Source: CAZUXE01 sp964624585 (GTDB taxonomy: Bacteria; Hydrothermota; Tepidihabitantia; B3-TA06). Taken from it: a stretch of 24,869 nucleotides of DNA. Below the pieces are notes generated by a model, which did not search any database, was not told the origin of the DNA, and saw nothing but the letters and a program-made list of their open reading frames with translations. Position numbers and translations under genes: made by a program. Of the stretch, positions 15,384 to 23,038 are shown piece by piece. The stretch covers positions 1-24,869 of the forward strand of contig CAZUXE010000021.1 of assembly GCA_964624585.1 (NCBI GenBank), given 5' to 3'. The stretch's first letter is position 1; the number at the start of each line of letters is the position of its first letter.

Positions 15384-15681
15384 GGTTTATTCTGCCAAGC
15401 TTGACTCACCCTTTACAATAAACTTGATAATTATGGCGTTTTCTTCTTATCAAACAGATTATTTCTTTTTATAATTGCTGCTGACTTTTCAGAAAGATAA
15501 CTTCAAAGGTTATACAATTAATTCCAGTAGAGGTGGAGTTTGTGAAACACGTTTAAGACAACGCATCTGAAAGACGGGACGAAGTACGCCTGAGATGACT
15601 GAAAGGAGTACCCCCACGCTATTCGTATTATCTACATCTAAAGCTCCTGGCCGCAGAATTCGACGAAGTGCCAAGTAAGGC
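15384..15681. other. Divergent intergenic region, possible structured RNA
   Basis: No coding gene. TTGATAA (15424-15430) and TTATCAA (15447-15453) form a perfect inverted repeat. A plus-strand TTATCA-N17-TATAAT (15447-15475) could start an RNA near 15482. Within it, GTACGCC (15584-15590) pairs with GGAGTAC (15605-15611), with GGG/CCC extending the helix past an ACGAA bulge. I recognise no known RNA family here. Confidence 0.3.
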
Positions 15682-15709
15682 TTGACAAATTCTTAAGCAG
15701 GCCTAAGCT
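15682..15709 (+). promoter_or_regulatory. Promoter of the EIIA-CBS and transporter operon
   Basis: TTGACA (15682-15687), a 16-nt spacer and TAAGCT (15704-15709). The predicted start near 15716 leaves ~12 nt before ATG 15728, with AGAGG at 15718-15722. An alternative -10, TAGAAT at 15710-15715, would require a 22-nt spacer and is less likely. Confidence 0.45.
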
Positions 15710-15727
15710 TAGAATCCAGAGGTAAAA

Positions 15728-16630
15728 ATGAAATTAATCCATTTAATTCAGCCTAAACGGGTTTTTCTTAACCTGAAGGCTACGAATCTGGAAGAAGCTA
15801 TTCGGATGCTTGTTCCAAAAGTTCAACCAGGATGTACCGCAGACGGTAAAAATTGTCTTACGGAAGAAGTGCTGGAAAGGGAACGTTTAGTTTCTACAAT
15901 TGTAGGTCACGGTTTCGCCCTTCCGCACGCACGTTCAGAACAGGTCTCAGAGCTGACCATAGGTCTGGGAATATTCCCCGAAGGGCTTTCCGACCCAACG
16001 CCTGACGACCTTCCGGTCAAGATTGTTTTTCTTTTACTTGAACCTAAGCGGGTATCAAAGCTCTATCTTAAAACCCTTGGCGTTCTTGCAAGGCTCGCTT
16101 CTATACCAGATATCGTAGACAAGCTCTCAGCTGCTAAAACAGCTGCAGAAGTTGTAACGATGATTGAAGCTACCAATCTGATAGTTACCGAACGCTTATG
16201 CGCCGGCGATATTTCAAGAAGGGTTGAACCGGCTCGTGTGGGTATGACTCTTAAACGGGTTGCGGACCTGTTCTTCAAAAACGATATCCTTACCCTACCC
16301 GTTCTTGACGAATTAGAACGTGTTGTCGGGGTGGTAAGCTGCGCTGATTTATTGCAAACGGCTATGCCGGAATATGCAAAAATGATAGGCGACTTAAGTT
16401 TTCTTTCCGACTTTGAACCATTCGACAGGTTTCTGCACGAAGAAGATAAAATGCAGGTTGAATCCGTAATGGAGGAAAAGTTTGTTACTGTTGACGAAAC
16501 TGCCTCCATTATTGAAGTTACAAGCCTTTTACTTTCAAAAAACCAAAACGCTCTGGTTGTTTCCAAAGACGGACGCTATCAGGGTATGATTTCTGTAAGA
16601 GATATCATCACAAAAGTTATGCGCACCTAG
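15728..16630 (+). CDS. PTS EIIA (Ntr/Fru type) fused to a CBS pair
   Basis: 300 residues. Residues ~1-155 are a type-2 EIIA: IVGHGFALPHARS places the phospho-acceptor at His67. Residues ~175-300 are two CBS motifs (DILTLPVLDELERVVGVVSCADLL and NALVVSKDGRYQGMISVRDI, shown here only in part by role), which usually bind adenosine ligands and sense energy state. It is a stand-alone regulator, not a sugar-transport subunit: no EIIB/EIIC is present. The first transporter starts 4 bp after its stop, so the pair is almost certainly co-transcribed, and control of that transporter by EIIA phosphorylation or nucleotide binding is a reasonable inference. Confidence 0.9.
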   Translation: MKLIHLIQPKRVFLNLKATNLEEAIRMLVPKVQPGCTADGKNCLTEEVLERERLVSTIVGHGFALPHARSEQVSELTIGLGIFPEGLSDPTPDDLPVKIVFLLLEPKRVSKLYLKTLGVLARLASIPDIVDKLSAAKTAAEVVTMIEATNLIVTERLCAGDISRRVEPARVGMTLKRVADLFFKNDILTLPVLDELERVVGVVSCADLLQTAMPEYAKMIGDLSFLSDFEPFDRFLHEEDKMQVESVMEEKFVTVDETASIIEVTSLLLSKNQNALVVSKDGRYQGMISVRDIITKVMRT

Positions 16631-16634
16631 TTAT

Positions 16635-17496
16635 ATGGAACTCTATCCTTTAATTGCCTCTGCGGCCATTTTACTGTTGGCCTATATTGCTATTGGTCTT
16701 GAAAAAATTCCTAAGGCAGTAGTCGCTTTGCTGGCAGCAGGAGCCGTTTTTCTGCTTAAGCTTTTAAGTTTCGATAAAGTAGTATCTTCCATTGATTTTA
16801 ATGTTATATTTCTGCTCATCGGTATGATGATTATTGTGCATATCACCAGTCATACCGGACTTTTTCAATGGATTGCCATTAAAAGCGCAAAGGCCGTCAA
16901 TGGAAAACCTCTAGCCCTACTTATTGTATTTTCTTTGGTTTCAGCCATCCTTTCCGCCCTTTTGGATAATGTTACTACCGTTCTTCTTCTAGGTCCAGTT
17001 ACCCTACTTATTACTCAAAGTCTGCGTTTGGACCCATTGCCATTTATGATTTCCGAGGCGCTAGCTTCAAACATCGGCGGAACAGCTACCCTTATAGGTG
17101 ACCCACCAAACATCATGATAGGCTCTGCTGCAGGTCTTAATTTTCTTGACTTCATTGTTAATCTTTCCCCTGTTNNNNNNNNNNNNNNNNNNNNNNNNNN
17201 NNNNNNNNNNNNNNNNNNNNNNNNNNNNNNNNNNNNNNNNNNNNNNNNNNNNNNNNNNNNNNNNNNNNNNNNNNTGGTGGGCATTAGCGCTTGGAGCGTG
17301 TTTGGGAGGAAACGGTACTTTGGTTGGAGCCTCAGCTAATCTGGTGCTTACCGGAATTTCAGGCAAAAGCGGCTACCCTATTTCCTTCATGCGTTTTACT
17401 AAATACGGGTTTCCAATAATGATTGGAACCCTCATTATCTCCAGCTTCTACTTATTACTACGCTACTATCCTTCAGTATTCACGCACGGTTTCTAG
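16635..17496 (+). CDS. ArsB/NhaD-type ion transporter, interrupted by an assembly gap
   Basis: A polytopic inner-membrane protein of the ion transporter (SLC13/ArsB/NhaD/P-protein) superfamily. The first 180 residues are readable: hydrophobic helices, LDNVTTVLLLGP (discontinuous helix) and NIGGTATLIGDPPN (substrate/Na+ loop). After 100 N the C-terminal 73 residues resume, with GACLGGNGTLVGASAN, in another frame. Alignment with the paralogue at 17506 shows 579 nt between the same two points, divisible by three, so the N-run is a placeholder and the gene is probably intact, about 446 residues. It sits 4 bp behind the EIIA-CBS gene. Substrate could be Na+/H+ or an organic or oxyanion; the sequence does not decide. 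Confidence 0.8.
17175..17274. other. Assembly gap inside the first transporter gene
   Basis: Exactly 100 N, a scaffold placeholder. The paralogue predicts about 579 missing bases. Confidence 0.9.
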
Positions 17497-17505
17497 GATT
17501 TCTGA

Positions 17506-18879
17506 ATGCACGGTTTTTCACAAATTCTTACCTCCGCCGCCGTGCATAATGGAACACACGGAGCAGAACCTTACTTAGCTGCCGCAATATTTATAGCCTC
17601 CTACATCATCATAGCCACAGATAAAATTGATAGAACCATTGTAGCCATGGTAGGCGCCGCCCTTATGCTTATTGTAGGACTTGTTGAGCAGGTTGATGCC
17701 TTCAACTACATTGACCTTAAAGTAATTTTACTTCTTGCCGGAATGATGATTGTTGTAAATATAGTGAAACGCTCCGGGCTTTTTGAGTGGCTTGCCATAT
17801 CTACGGCTAAACTAACCGGCGGACGTCCACTGCTTCTTTTGATAACACTTTCATTTGTAACCGCTGTTGTTTCTGCATTTTTAGATAACGTTACCACCAT
17901 GATGCTTATTGCGCCAATGACTCTGCTAATTGCCAATATGTTGCGCATAAATCCGGTACCATTGCTTATATCTGAAACCCTAGCCTCAAACATCGGTGGA
18001 ACCGCAACCCTTATAGGTGACCCGCCGAACCTACTTGTGGGAAGTGCTGCAAACTTCAGCTTCCTTGATTTTCTTACCAATATGGCTCCCATTGTATTCG
18101 TGATTCTTATAGTTTTCCTTTTCATGGACTGGGGTATGTTTGGTAAGAAGATGAAAAAAATTCACCCAAATCTCGCGGCAATGACTTCGCTTGACCCACG
18201 CAAGGTTATAAAAGATAAACTGCTTTTGTGGGAATCTATTATTGTATTAGTTCTTATTTTTGTAGCTTTTGTGGTACACGATATGCTCGGCTTAAAGCCT
18301 GCGACAATAGCCATAAGCGGCGCTGCTCTATTGCTTATCATTACTCAAATAAACAACATGATTGGCCCCAAGCAGCACAGAATAGGCTCTATTGACGAAC
18401 TGTTTTCCGAAATAGACTGGCACACCCTATTTTTTTTCATAGGAATGTTTATAATGATTGCAGGCCTTGAGGCTTCAGGGGTTATAGGAATAATTCTTAG
18501 CGCCCTGACAAATTTAACTAACCTGAGTCCATTTTTCTTAGCAATGCTCATAATGTGGGGGGCAGCAGTATTAACTATGGTTACCTCGGCGGTACCCTTT
18601 GTTATAGCTATGGTGCCAATTATCAACGGCCTTGCGGCATTGCCTGAGTTTAGCGCCCACATCAATGTTATGTGGTGGTCTCTTGCGCTGGGCGCCTGCC
18701 TTGGAGCAAACGGCACCTTTGTAGGTTCTGCCGCTAACATGGTTGTGATAGGTATTTCTAATAAGTCAGGACACCCTATTACCTTCAAACAATTCTCTAA
18801 ACAAGGCTTGCCTATCACCTTTGTTTCGCTCCTGCTTTCAAGCGTCTACATTTGGATTAGATATTTCCTTCTTGCCTAA
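17506..18879 (+). CDS. ArsB/NhaD-type ion transporter, tandem paralogue
   Basis: 457 residues with roughly 11-12 predicted membrane helices in two pseudo-repeats. The paired hallmarks are LDNVTTMMLIAP with NIGGTATLIGDPPN in the first half and VTSAVPFVIAMVPI with GACLGANGTFVGSAAN in the second. These define the ArsB/NhaD/SLC13-like superfamily, also called P-protein-like. It is a close duplicate of the preceding gene, e.g. ISETLASNIGGTATLIGDPP versus ISEALASNIGGTATLIGDPP. The start lies 9 bp after the upstream stop with AGGA as a weak ribosome site. Neighbours imply control by EIIA-CBS. Sodium/proton exchange or anion uptake are both possible. Confidence 0.87.
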   Translation: MHGFSQILTSAAVHNGTHGAEPYLAAAIFIASYIIIATDKIDRTIVAMVGAALMLIVGLVEQVDAFNYIDLKVILLLAGMMIVVNIVKRSGLFEWLAISTAKLTGGRPLLLLITLSFVTAVVSAFLDNVTTMMLIAPMTLLIANMLRINPVPLLISETLASNIGGTATLIGDPPNLLVGSAANFSFLDFLTNMAPIVFVILIVFLFMDWGMFGKKMKKIHPNLAAMTSLDPRKVIKDKLLLWESIIVLVLIFVAFVVHDMLGLKPATIAISGAALLLIITQINNMIGPKQHRIGSIDELFSEIDWHTLFFFIGMFIMIAGLEASGVIGIILSALTNLTNLSPFFLAMLIMWGAAVLTMVTSAVPFVIAMVPIINGLAALPEFSAHINVMWWSLALGACLGANGTFVGSAANMVVIGISNKSGHPITFKQFSKQGLPITFVSLLLSSVYIWIRYFLLA

Positions 18880-18932
18880 TTATCCTTACAAAAACAATTC
18901 CAGATTGCAATTTTGTGACGGATAAAATGTGG

Positions 18933-18960
18933 TGGAGTTTTGGACTAATCCAGAACTCCA
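18933..18960. terminator. 12-bp hairpin between convergent genes, possible terminator
   Basis: TGGAGTTTTGGA (18933-18944) pairs with TCCAGAACTCCA (18949-18960), with one G-U and a CTAA loop. It lies 54 bp after the transporter stop. There is no U-tract, so intrinsic termination is doubtful; it may be a processing or stability element. Confidence 0.4.
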
Positions 18961-18992
18961 GCCGGTTACTACGGAATAGATAAAGCACAAAG

Positions 18993-19092
18993 NNNNNNNN
19001 NNNNNNNNNNNNNNNNNNNNNNNNNNNNNNNNNNNNNNNNNNNNNNNNNNNNNNNNNNNNNNNNNNNNNNNNNNNNNNNNNNNNNNNNNNNN
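18993..19092. other. Assembly gap between transporter and lipid genes
   Basis: Exactly 100 N of unknown true length. Genes downstream of the alpha-oxoamine synthase could be hidden here, and the join is only as reliable as the scaffolding. Confidence 0.9.
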
Positions 19093-19115
19093 GCGTGGAT
19101 AAGTATATCCCTAAA

Positions 19116-20363
19116 CTATATCGCGTGGTGCAATCCTTTTTCTTTAATAGTCTCCGCCCAGGTTACGCCTAGTTCGTCACGAACTTCCTTAAAAGCTTGA
19201 ATGGTTTGGGCAATATCTTCATCGGTATGTGCAGCGGTCGGAATCATGCGACATAAAAGCACACCCTTAGGAACTACAGGATACATAACAGCGGAAATGA
19301 AGATATGTTTTTCGTCACGCATCTTGCGTATAAATTTAACGCCTGTTTCAAAATCCTCTGCAGGAATCATAACCGGAGTAATGGTCGATTGAGTTTTACC
19401 AAGATGGAAACCAGCCTCAAGCAAGCCGTTCTGCAGTTTTTTGGCATTTTCCCATAAACGTTCGTAAATTTCAGGCTCAGCCTCAAGTATATCAAGCATT
19501 TTATGAATAACCTCAACGACAACCATAGGCAGCGATTTCGCAAATATTTGTGAACGGGCATTGTAGCGTATATACTCGCATACATCAGGTGTGGAAGCGC
19601 TGAATCCGCCAATGGCTGCAAAAGCCTTGGCAAATGTACCGAAGTATATATCCACTTCATCCTGAAGACCAAAATGAACACCGGTGCCGTGTCCCTTACC
19701 CATGGTGCCGTGTCCGTGCGCATCATCCATAAACAAACGGGCGCCGTATTTATTTTTTAATTCAACGATAACTGGTAAGTCGGCCAAATCGCCGGTCATT
19801 CCATAGACACCTTCAATCATAACCAGCACTCCGCCTTCGTCGCGATGACGGGTGGCGCGTTTCAATGCGCGTTCAAGACTCACCGGATCGTTATGCCTGA
19901 ACGGAATAAACTGACGTGTTGAAAACGCCGCATCCATCATAGAGGCATGAGACAGCTTATCAATAACAATAATATCGTCCTTGCCTACCATTGACGCAAC
20001 AGTTCCTTGCACTCCCATATAGCCGTAGTTGAATAAAACCGCGTCTTCTTTTTCCGAATACTTAGCCAAACGCCGCTCCAACTCTTCATGCCTTTCTGTG
20101 TTACCTGTAAGAATGCGGGCGCCCATAGGTCCTGAAACGCCCCACTTGGCTGCTGTTTCAGCGGCAACTTCCTTAAGTTCAGGACGGGAGGCAAGGCCCA
20201 AATAATCGTTGATAGCCCATTGAAGCATTTCTTTCCCCTGAAAGCGCATATGCGGGCCTGGGGTGCTTTCAAGTTTGGGCATTGCAAAGTAGCGATCGCG
20301 AGTCATACGGAAGGAAGAGAAGTATCCGCCCGGCTCACTGCATTTTGCAAAAAGGTCTTTCAT
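19116..20363 (-). CDS. PLP alpha-oxoamine synthase, probable cysteate acyltransferase
   Basis: 415 residues of the family containing Kbl, BioF, HemA and serine palmitoyltransferase, which condense an amino acid with an acyl thioester and release CO2. Visible are GARILTGNTERHEELE, the cofactor-stacking His139 (DKLSHAS), MDDAHGHGTMG with the pyridoxal Asp and His, and the Schiff-base Lys246 in TFAKAFAAIGG. Motifs alone would allow Kbl or serine palmitoyltransferase. The neighbour 38 bp upstream looks like cysteate synthase, so I infer cysteate as the amino acid and a fatty acyl-ACP or -CoA as partner, giving 3-ketocapnine as by the enzyme called SulA in Alistipes. No threonine dehydrogenase is present to support Kbl. 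AAGGAG precedes the ATG. Cytosolic or membrane-associated. Confidence 0.6.
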   Translation of the reverse strand: MKDLFAKCSEPGGYFSSFRMTRDRYFAMPKLESTPGPHMRFQGKEMLQWAINDYLGLASRPELKEVAAETAAKWGVSGPMGARILTGNTERHEELERRLAKYSEKEDAVLFNYGYMGVQGTVASMVGKDDIIVIDKLSHASMMDAAFSTRQFIPFRHNDPVSLERALKRATRHRDEGGVLVMIEGVYGMTGDLADLPVIVELKNKYGARLFMDDAHGHGTMGKGHGTGVHFGLQDEVDIYFGTFAKAFAAIGGFSASTPDVCEYIRYNARSQIFAKSLPMVVVEVIHKMLDILEAEPEIYERLWENAKKLQNGLLEAGFHLGKTQSTITPVMIPAEDFETGVKFIRKMRDEKHIFISAVMYPVVPKGVLLCRMIPTAAHTDEDIAQTIQAFKEVRDELGVTWAETIKEKGLHHAI

Positions 20364-20401
20364 TATAAGTTACTCCTTAAAAAGGCACGCGGGATTAACC
20401 C

Positions 20402-21679
20402 TCATGCAAATAATTCGTCTACAGTATTTTCACAAATATCCTCCCGCCTTACTTCAATTTGCGGCTGGAGGTAGTAAATATCATGTTCGGCAAAAAGTCG
20501 TCTCTGGCCGCCGCCGGTAACGTTCAAAAGAACCACATCGTCGGCCCTAAGCGCTGCTTTACTACAGGCTGAAACCAAACCCGCGACAGCAACCTTGGCT
20601 GCAGGTGAAAGGTCTATTCCTTCCAAGGTTTCAAAGATTTTGCCTGCACGTTCTGCGTCTTCATTAGTTACAGCATACATAAGTCCGTGTGTGTGCTGCA
20701 ATGCGTCGAATACACCTCCGGTAGGACTATATGGAGGCCTACGGTTTGAAAGAACATGTGCATTAATTTCTGCAGTCCGCTTGCGTGCTTCATCTTCGGC
20801 AATTTCAGGAATAGTTCGGCTTTTCTGTTCCCATGCCTCAGTCATCGGAGCAAAGGGATGATTTTGAACTAAGTGCAGTTTCATATGATTTTCGCCAAAC
20901 CTACCGTCTGTCTCTAATCTTTGTGCCGCTTCCCATGCGGCAATACCTCCGGTTCCAGACCCCACAGCTTGAAAATAGTGGTCAGGAATTCTTCCAATCT
21001 CTGTAACAGCAGCAAGAACAGAAACCCCCATTCCATCCCTACGCGCCACGTTTTTAGCGCCGCCTTCAGGCAGGTATAAAGGCAATGCCGCAATAAGTCC
21101 TGCAAGCTTAATTGCATCGGAATAATCGGCATCACCTGTTACGGTAATCAGTCTAACAAGGTTTGAAAAAGGCTTTGTTGACCACAGGCTTTTTAACCCT
21201 TTCTCAGGTACAACTAAGAGTAATGGGATGTTGTTAGCCGAACAAAGTTCTGCAAATGCACGAGCGGTGTTACCTGCCGAAGCTACAACAAGGGTTCTTT
21301 CGTCATTGGCCAAACGAGAAAGTACAGGCGGAGCCTCCAGTTCCTTAAAGGTGCAGATAAGCATATTCGCCTGTCGCTCAGGCCAATAGCCGCAAAACGA
21401 TATCCATAAATTCTCAAGACCTAAGTGTTTAGCCAGAGCTTCGCTTTTATAAGCTATGGGATATCCAATATTTTTAACGGGTTTGCGTAAAGGAAGCCAA
21501 TCGCCAAAGCGAAACATCCCTTGTGCGTCCTTGCGGATAGTCAGTTGTTTCTTTTCATATACAGTACGCAGAAAGGCCGGCCCATGCGGCTGATTGCATG
21601 TCAGAAGATGCCTGTCTTCCTGATATTCCTTACCGCAGGCCAAACATTTAAGACTGTAATTTGTGGAATAAAATGGCAT
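20402..21679 (-). CDS. Threonine-synthase-like enzyme, probable cysteate synthase
   Basis: 425 residues, PLP fold II. Visible are an N-terminal Cys cluster (C12, C15, C28), the cofactor lysine in TFKELEA (Lys112), the phosphate loop SAGNTARAF (134-142) and GSGTGG (PLP phosphate grip). ISFCGYWPER, NVARRDGMG and IPDHYFQAVGSGTGG resemble, from memory, the cysteate synthase family described in Methanosarcina, which evolved from threonine synthase and makes cysteate from O-phosphoserine and sulfite. Methanogens use cysteate for coenzyme M; in a Gram-negative bacterium with an adjacent alpha-oxoamine synthase, sulfonolipid synthesis is more likely. Genuine threonine synthase remains the alternative. 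The ATG follows AGGAG. The promoter lies ~200 bp upstream, an unusually long leader for this window. Confidence 0.65.
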   Translation of the reverse strand: MPFYSTNYSLKCLACGKEYQEDRHLLTCNQPHGPAFLRTVYEKKQLTIRKDAQGMFRFGDWLPLRKPVKNIGYPIAYKSEALAKHLGLENLWISFCGYWPERQANMLICTFKELEAPPVLSRLANDERTLVVASAGNTARAFAELCSANNIPLLLVVPEKGLKSLWSTKPFSNLVRLITVTGDADYSDAIKLAGLIAALPLYLPEGGAKNVARRDGMGVSVLAAVTEIGRIPDHYFQAVGSGTGGIAAWEAAQRLETDGRFGENHMKLHLVQNHPFAPMTEAWEQKSRTIPEIAEDEARKRTAEINAHVLSNRRPPYSPTGGVFDALQHTHGLMYAVTNEDAERAGKIFETLEGIDLSPAAKVAVAGLVSACSKAALRADDVVLLNVTGGGQRRLFAEHDIYYLQPQIEVRREDICENTVDELFA

Positions 21680-21887
21680 TAAATTCTCCTGACCTATTCT
21701 AAACCGAAGTAGTCCCTTTTGGATTGTCTCCAGTTAAGATTGCATATCCTTTCGCGAACGCATCCATGGATTTTCTAACAATCACCCCTCCCGAAACAAA
21801 CACTTACTTTCCTACTATCCGATACAGCTTAACGAGTAATAATCTATAACTATCAAAAATAAGCCCTCAAGTACCTTCCTAAGATAG
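21680..21887 (-). other. Long 5' leader of the cysteate synthase transcript
   Basis: About 200 nt between the predicted start (near 21881) and ATG 21679. GATTGT (21783-21778) can pair with ACAATC (21727-21722), enclosing ATCCATGGAT and GCGTTCGCG, both self-complementary. No known riboswitch motif is recognised. The length contrasts with leaders of 0-55 nt elsewhere in the window. Confidence 0.35.
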
Positions 21888-21915
21888 ATGATACTATTTT
21901 CAAGGGCTTTGTCAA
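21888..21915 (-). promoter_or_regulatory. Promoter of the cysteate synthase operon with flanking inverted repeat
   Basis: On the minus strand, TTGACA (21915-21910), a 16-nt spacer and TATCAT (21893-21888), five of six to consensus. The spacer holds AAGCCCT, which is repeated inverted as AGGGCTT about 35 bp downstream, then ATTTTT. The pair could be an operator or, in read-through RNA from the upstream gene, a terminator. Confidence 0.65.
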
Positions 21916-22142
21916 CCGATCTTATTTCGGAGAAACTACACCGGACGAAAAGTTAATTTGCTTGACTTATTGTATATTAAAACATTTCCTTAGGTTCACT
22001 GTAGGATAAACGAAGTCAGGCGTGTTGGAGGGAAGAAATGTTTTATCTTACCGCATAGCTAACTTGGAAGGCTCCCAATAGCAATTGTCTTAAATTAGAG
22101 AGATGCCTTGGTATTGAAAGACCTTTCTGTAGATGTTAAGGG
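21916..22142. other. Non-coding stretch upstream of the lipid operon
   Basis: I see no gene. A ribosome-site-like GGAGGG precedes a six-codon reading frame starting at 22038 on the plus strand (MFYLTA), which I regard as chance. Confidence 0.4.
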
Positions 22143-22985
22143 TTATTCTAGGCTCTTGAGTGTTATGTGTCCGTTGGATGTTTCAAGCTCTATTTTGCCC
22201 GCGTTTTGAGTAGAACCCATATATCCATTTAGCTCGTTGTCGTCGCTATTTTGAATAGAAATCCCAAGCTTTTTTGCAACCTCCATACCACCGCTTAAAG
22301 TTTTAAGATGCACGGAAGCTGAAACTGTATCGGGAACTGCAAGACTAATTCGTCCATTTGACGACTTAAAAGTACAGACCCCATGCTTTGTGGGCATTAC
22401 TACCTTTGCATCAATCCTACCGTTGGATGTGTTAGCTTCAATATTCCCAGAGTGCATATCTACAGATATACTTCCGTTTGATGTTGAAAGCTTGGTCGCT
22501 CCCGCTGTATTTCTGATGCCGATATCGCCGTTAGAGGCGTGCAATTTTAGCCCTTGTTGATGCCCAAAAGCATTCAGGCGTCCATTGGAACTTGATAAAT
22601 CCAAGGCTATTGTATCGGGAAGTATAATAGTTACATTGCACCCATAATCACGGGGATGAACAAGTTTCTGGTCAACATCAATATCAACCTTGAGAATACC
22701 AGTTGCGGTATCTTCAACAATATTGATCTTAATATCAGAGATATGCTTGCGGGCGTCAGCAGAATCTACACCTGTAGCCCAAGGTTTGAAGGTTAAGATA
22801 ATAGAATCGCCCTTGTGTGTAGAAGAGTTAATTGAACCGTTAAAGGTTTCCAATTTCAGCTTTGAGTAGAAAGCTGCATTGAATTTTTTGTCAAGCGTTT
22901 CGAATTGTTTTGAATCGTAATTGTTTATATAACTGCATCCTATAAACACAAAAACAAAGATGATAGAGGATAACACTTTTTTCAT
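22143..22985 (-). CDS. DUF4097-type lipoprotein (putative adhesin fold)
   Basis: 280 residues with a lipoprotein signal: MKKVLSSIIFVFVFIGC, Cys17 lipidated. The body is a right-handed beta-helix-like repeat of SNG turns: SSNGRL, ASNGDI, TSNGSI, TSNGRID, SSNGRI and TSNGHI, the signature of the DUF4097/DUF2807 group. These are usually annotated as putative adhesins, with no proven activity. A good ribosome site (AAAGGAG) precedes ATG 22985, and a TTGACT-N16-TATGCT promoter with an internal palindrome lies just upstream, suggesting regulated expression. It is a single-gene unit or reads through to the lipid operon 460 bp downstream. Probably outer- or inner-membrane-anchored; no sorting signal decides. 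Confidence 0.85.
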   Translation of the reverse strand: MKKVLSSIIFVFVFIGCSYINNYDSKQFETLDKKFNAAFYSKLKLETFNGSINSSTHKGDSIILTFKPWATGVDSADARKHISDIKINIVEDTATGILKVDIDVDQKLVHPRDYGCNVTIILPDTIALDLSSSNGRLNAFGHQQGLKLHASNGDIGIRNTAGATKLSTSNGSISVDMHSGNIEANTSNGRIDAKVVMPTKHGVCTFKSSNGRISLAVPDTVSASVHLKTLSGGMEVAKKLGISIQNSDDNELNGYMGSTQNAGKIELETSNGHITLKSLE

Positions 22986-23010
22986 AGCTTGCTCCTTTCT
23001 TATCTAAAAA

Positions 23011-23038
23011 AGCATACTCCGGAGCGCTCCAAAGTCAA
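23011..23038 (-). promoter_or_regulatory. DUF4097 gene promoter with palindromic operator
   Basis: On the minus strand, TTGACT (23038-23033), a 16-nt spacer and TATGCT (23016-23011). Within the spacer lies the perfect 10-bp palindrome GGAGCGCTCC (23021-23030), overlapping the smaller CTCCGGAG. A repressor bound there would block the promoter. Confidence 0.6.

Noticed and set aside
15584..15611. TPP riboswitch, suggested by CTGAGA
   Set aside because: The other conserved TPP elements (ACCTGATCTGG-type) are absent.
16063..16566. 167-codon antisense ORF under EIIA-CBS
   Set aside because: Ser/Thr/Arg-rich shadow of a well-conserved gene, with no ribosome site.
20402..21679. Plain threonine synthase plus Kbl (threonine/glycine interconversion)
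   Set aside because: The internal motifs fit cysteate synthase better and no threonine dehydrogenase is present. It is still the main alternative.
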